From the NCBI RefSeq assembly GCF_001949145.1, contig NW_019091360.1:2893610-2957609 (forward strand): DNA of 64,000 bases, read 5' to 3'. Position numbers and translations under genes: made by a program. Source of the stretch: Acanthaster planci (taxonomy: Eukaryota > Echinodermata > Asteroidea > Valvatida > Acanthasteridae). The notes under the pieces were generated by a model that did no database searches, had not been told where the DNA came from, and saw only the letters and a program-made list of their open reading frames with translations. Below, one piece after another: positions 58,963 to 64,000 of the stretch (the stretch's first letter is position 1; each line of letters opens with the position of its first letter).

Positions 58963-61092
58963 TAAATGTTGGTCTCTAATTTGTTGCTCCTTTGTTCGGA
59001 TGAACATCGTGCCGCTTATCTCTGATGATACTAAAATAAAAAAGACGAAACTATCTACCTCATGCTTCTGAAATTGAAACTAAAAATCGGTTTAAACTTC
59101 TCGGATTGATTCGAAACTTAAAATATGACAGAAACAGAGGCAATATTCATTTCTGGAAAACCGTTATAGATGACCTTGTTAATTAAAATACAACACAAGA
59201 CAAAGTTTTAAGGGAACTCCTGAAGGGAAATAACGAATTCAGAGCTTCGATTTGGAGGCCACTGCATGCGATTTCTGAAGGTATTATACACTGATATTGC
59301 GTATACCAAAAAAGAAGACACTAAGTCACACACATACGGTTTTAAAAGCGGCAATAATTTATTAACACTGTCCAAAAAGACGGAAGGGAATTTCCAACGT
59401 GCTTATTTCTCCTGAGCTAATTTAGAAAATTACTTACTCTGGGGAAACGGCAAATATTCTCAGTGAGTCACTTGTCATGAACGTCTCATATCAAAATTTA
59501 CGCCTGTCATTCTCTCCGTGCTGGCACACTCTCTTGGCTACGTGCCCAGCTCACAGCTTTTTTTCGTCTTATCGCGCTTATAGAGGGGGGTTTTGGCAAG
59601 GCTCATTAAGAGACTGTCTGGGGCGGGTTAAGACAAACCTTAAATCGTGTGGGGGGCGCTTCATAGACGCAGATTCGGTTTAAAGCGGAGGGAGAGCTTC
59701 ATTGATGACGCAAGAAATCAAACTAGTAAGAGCATCACAATCTCATGTGTTTCCACGAATCGCTCCTTGCACAGTGTCCAACGAAACAGGGACACAAAAC
59801 AAAAGGGTTAATTCCACTAAGTTGTGTAATATATCTATGACTATAATCATCCGTTTGTCACGAAGTAGAAGTAAAATTCAAATGACGTCTTGATGGTGTT
59901 CCTTCAATCATGATTCACCGACCAGTAGGCCTAAAAGGGTATGTCAAACGATTTCAAGCCACGTGCATCTGTAGGCCACCAGAATATACCTCAGGTGTCC
60001 TAATGACATTCACATTCAACAGACCTCTCTCATTCAATGTCGTAGTTGTATTTTTGCGTATCAGCGGCCAGCAAAGTATGGACAACCATCAATACAGCAG
60101 CAAGTCAATAATTCATGACGTATTAAAATATTTCATGCAGCTAACAAATATCAAATAATTAAGAGTACTAACACCATTTCGAAATGCAACATGAAAATAC
60201 CAGTGCGGACCAAATGCAGATTTTTTAGGCAAAGCCTATTACCAAACAAAAGGGATATTTCTGCAAAGTTTGGCTGTCCACACGAATAATAGGTGATATA
60301 AGAGATGTCCATACCGATTTCTCCACGCCATAACACTGTACACCATGTAACGTCCACTTAGATAAGTCTACGGGAAATAAGGGAACTGGCATTAATTACT
60401 ACAGAGGCTTTCACGAAAAAAAACTTTTCCTCGGATGACATGTTTCCTGGTAATTGATATCAACCTAGTTGCGTAAACTGATGGTACAGCACGGTAGGTA
60501 GTTAAATGCATCCGCGTTTGAGGAAATAACTGGTAATGTCCCATTTCTAATTACAGAAGGGGTAGCGCGCCCTCATACGGAAAAGCGTCTCAGTATAATG
60601 GTAAATTCTGGCCATCGATCCATCGCCTACGCAAAAGTATCTACTCATCTATCAAAAGTGGCATCGTCATGCAAAGTCAATATTAACCGCTACTACACCT
60701 CATAAATATTCATGAGGAATTCAGAGCGCGTCATTGGCCGATTCCAGCTCGCGTCTGGGAAGGAGAAACGTCATAGCGGTGAGTATCCACCTCGCTGCTG
60801 TGCAGTAGTTTTTTTCTGGTAACATCAAAAATCCCTCTGGAACCCGCCGCGTAAATATGTAGTCTGAGTCATGTAATCTTTACGGAACCAGTCTGGAGTT
60901 GTATCCTAATAACTATTACAGTAAAGTCCCAGAGCGTATGTCAGCACCAGACTATTACCCTGTTTCTATGCGCATCTGCATTCCATTATCATTACATGGA
61001 AATTTAGCAGCTGAGAAACAACAATCGCGTCTGTGAGTACAAGTAACGTGAGATTTCTGTTTATTTAGGGAAAATAGTGGGAATTAGTGCAT
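58963..61092. other. Stretch without supported genes
   Basis: AT-rich flank of the LINE fragment with short open frames only. A near-perfect palindrome CCTCATAAATATTCATGAGG lies at 60698-60717, followed by a more GC-rich segment with an inverted CCAAT box (ATTGG, about 60735) and a donor-like GTGAGT at 60780. Together these could be a small promoter with a non-coding first exon on the plus strand, but this is weak. Confidence 0.3.
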
Positions 61093-61168
61093 GGTCCCTC
61101 GGTGTAGGTCAGTTCGACTACCTCCCTCCACTTCGCGTCGGGAGGTAGTCAAGCTGACCTATGGGACC
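61093..61168. repeat. Snap-back hairpin, ~30-bp arms
   Basis: The left arm 61093-61126 (GGTCCCTCGGTGTAGGTCAG, then TTCGACTACCTCCC) and the right arm 61140-61168 (GGGAGGTAGTCAAGCTGACC, then TATGGGACC) are near-perfect inverted copies around a 13-base loop (TCCACTTCGCGTC). The left arm carries an extra few bases. It looks like a tiny fold-back element or structured RNA; there is no coding content. Confidence 0.85.
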
Positions 61169-64000
61169 AGTAACTCTCACTACTTCCCCTCAAACCATGT
61201 AGTCATTTCTATACTACCGTGAGTTTTTTGGTTTGCAAAAAACCTTCATCAGTCTGCTTATTATTTGATTTCCTTTGAGCCACAATGGATGAAACCTGAA
61301 ACTGCATTTCAATCACAAACAGGTAGATAAATCTTTGAGGCACACACTGACTACATTACTCTAAAAAAAAAAGGACAAATACGATAATAAAATAGAGGAT
61401 AACAATTCTAGAACTATTTTCATTAAAATACTACCATCTACAAAGATGCATCTATTTAACTTTTAGTTTCTTAGTAGTGGTTCTCCACAAATTCTACCAC
61501 ACAAAACTATTAGCTTACACAAGAGCAAAACTGTAAGTTGCAGCAGTAGATAAAGGTACTGCTCGTTTAAGACTAATTACTTCAGCGCAAAAAACAGTTT
61601 CTAAAAGGGAGAAAATCAAATTCTTTTCGGGTCTTACTGATAGTACACGGTGGAGACTTTCCAGAAAGAGTGGGCAGATCTCTTTTCCCATACTTCAGAA
61701 TTTGTCCCTCCCGTGTAAGCCAACTGTTCGGCGGATCAGGAAGCCTTAACGATGGAAAGCAAATAGACGCCTTTCAGAAATCCACTCGACGCTGCGAGAA
61801 TTGATAGGATTGCAGGGCGTGATCGGCCGAATGAAGAGGGCCGAAATCAAAATGATCATGGACAAACACACTGGAAAAAAATCAATTCAACTGTGGATTT
61901 TGAACTCACCATTCGCTAGATGGGGAGCCAGGGCGAGACCTCGCTTCGATCTTGGGTGTCCCCGTGCAGCTTGAAGTGGTATTTCAACGAGTAATCACCC
62001 TAAAATAGAAAGAGACGCCATCGGAGCTTGGTAAGAAGGAGATCAATAAGTAGCTGTAGTCTGCTCAGCTTTGTTCATTTTGCAGGCTTTAAGAGCAACT
62101 TCCCACTGCATCCGGTCTCAGATTTCAATAATGACGTATTACAAACAAGCTAAGCAACGACCATTGACAGCGACTTTGACTTCAATGAGTACTATGAAAT
62201 CGCACGTTGCACATGGGTGCATTTTTGCTTTTTAATTAAATGAAGACTTAATAGCCGTTCCCATGCCCAAGGCGACAACAACCGCGTAATTATTCGTAAT
62301 AGCCTCGTCTACAGAGAAGACATGTCATTAGTCAAAAGACAAAACATCTCAACGTCGGACAGACAGCTTGATTATGACTCTTTTTATAGAGCGGCGTCGC
62401 GAACATTAATAATGTTTCCTGTTCTTGCAAAATTGTAGCGAGCTGCAAGTCGTCGAAATGCACTGTAAGTCATCGAACCACCGGAGTCAATGGTGTCATC
62501 GCGTCCAGAACACGTGCACTCGGTCTTGCGTACACGAACCGACGTGTCGCCCTGCCCCCTATGGCCCTCAGGGAGTCTTGGCCATTAACACTGTACAATA
62601 GACTGGAAGAAATTGCCGCAGGTGGCTGAATGTTTACCATTTTCATGGTTGCTACTGCTGAGGACACGTGACAGGTTTATTGGCATTCATGTCATGCCGC
62701 TCTGGACCACATCCCCTTAAAAGGCTTGTCAGTCAGGCTTCCAGAATCTAAACGGACCCAAAGCTAAGAGGACGGTTTCGGAGTTCAACTGAAAGTTTCT
62801 GGCGTGACAGACCGTCCATCAGCCTGTAATTCGCTGAATGATTCCAGATTGACACGAATTCCTGTAACCTTCCCTCCGTTAGAGCACCGACAATACCCAC
62901 GCAGTATAATTGGACACAATGGCCATGCTGCACACAACTGGTTTACGAGTGCGTGTAACGCGGAGTGCGCATGACCGATTTTCACCTCAATCTGCGCAAA
63001 TCGGTAATGTCTCCGCGCCGCACGAGAGGGACGCACCTGAATTCCCAGCGACATGCATTCCAAAAGAGAAAATCAACATTTTACCGCCGGGGGCTGAATT
63101 TCTGGTTCAAAACCCACAACACGGGTAGAAGAATGATACTAAAGCTGTCGAAGGATAGATGAATCCCGGGTACTGAAAGGGGAAAATAATTCTCCACGAC
63201 ACACGATCCTTTGCAAAGACGCGTTCGCATCCTCATCCAACAATCAATGATTTCCCTAGAGGCGCCGGCGCCTGGATTGAAATATTCGGTTTGCACAACA
63301 GGGAAGTGCTGCAGACAATGCGTTATTTCGACAAAAGGTGGACCATGCATGAGGGGGAGGGGGAAATCAACCTTGCGCATCGACATTAAATCTTACAGTA
63401 TTTTGCTGTCGTTAAAGAGCTGGAGCAATGTTCGACATGATATTTATAATAACAGAAAATGCGAGAAGACACAATCATGCCGGAACAATATGCAAAGCTT
63501 AGGGCCAATCACACTGGCGTGAGACGCATGTTCACGTGGGTACTGGACCCCTATGCTTCATCAAATTCATAATGGAGAAAGGCAATGGTTGTAGAAACCT
63601 GTTGACTATAGAGTTGTTGTTTTATAAATAATAACAGTGAGTTTCCAAATCTCTATATATCACTTTGGTATGTCTGTATGTCTCTCTCTGTAGGGTCTGT
63701 TTTCTTTAAAAATTACAAAGTTACATGATATTCCAGGTTCTATGCTTCTTCTACGTTCCTACAGCGTTTTGTTTCATAAATACCAACTTTTGCCTCGCTC
63801 TACCATATCCAATACTGTGCTCTTTCAGACACACAGGTGCATAATGTGTGGGACGAAGGTTCCCCTGTTTGTTTTTCCCCTACATAAGAAAATTCACGCA
63901 TTTCCCTAAAATAATTTGCGCTCACGTCTGATCGGCGTGCCAGGCAATACGTCACTACAGCAGGGCAAAAACTCACTGGGAAAATTTTTATGAGTACACT
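61169..64000. other. Stretch without supported genes
   Basis: No exon is supported. 62470-63540 is slightly more GC-rich, with overlapping short frames on both strands and no recognised product. The remainder is AT-rich. Confidence 0.35.

Noticed and set aside
60750-60779. Short plus-strand coding exon before GTGAGT
   Set aside because: Ten codons only; it fits a non-coding first exon or chance.

Overview
This looks like a piece of an animal nuclear genome, most likely a marine invertebrate deuterostome. Coding DNA is sparse, introns are long, splice sites are GT-AG, and there are fold-back elements and LINE debris. Recurrent TAGGCCTA-type and TACATGTA-type words, and a fold-back repeat with GGCCAATTTCATAGAG ends, remind me of echinoderm or other ambulacrarian genomes. 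That placement is inference, not proof.

One gene can be named with confidence. Minus-strand exons at 13261-14148, 10490-10610, 7921-8092 and 6118-6325 join in frame into a complete synaptotagmin of the Syt3/6/9/10 type: one transmembrane helix, a linker, C2A and C2B. The last exon carries the stop codon. Read from the ATG at 14148 the protein is 462 residues. A phase-1 acceptor just inside that ATG (exon from 14132) would instead join an upstream first exon. A good candidate lies at 49966-50005, beside an NRF1-like palindrome, and would give 470 residues. A second phase-1 exon at 55051-55149 is an alternative. If either is right, 36-41 kb of this window is the first intron.

The left edge (1-2022) probably holds the 5' part of a second minus-strand gene: a Kozak-context first exon at 1935-2022 and a partial exon at 1-98. 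Elsewhere there are isolated exon-like stretches on both strands (17804-17944, 18075-18132, 18671-18879, a 15-nt microexon at 22953-22967, 25201-25379, 26147-26347, 43104-43283). Their proteins are unrecognised and their confidence is low.

Repeats: a 600-bp inverted-repeat element (1014-1607), a fold-back element (17190-17402), a short snap-back hairpin (61093-61168), three diverged copies of one dispersed ~195-bp repeat (19950-20145, 49112-49307, 55205-55397), a broken LINE 3' end (58572-58962), and a possible reverse-transcriptase scrap near 21590-21695. The remaining DNA is intronic or intergenic. Several pockets of homeodomain/POU-like sites could be enhancers. I saw no tRNA, rRNA, CRISPR or bacterial-type gene.
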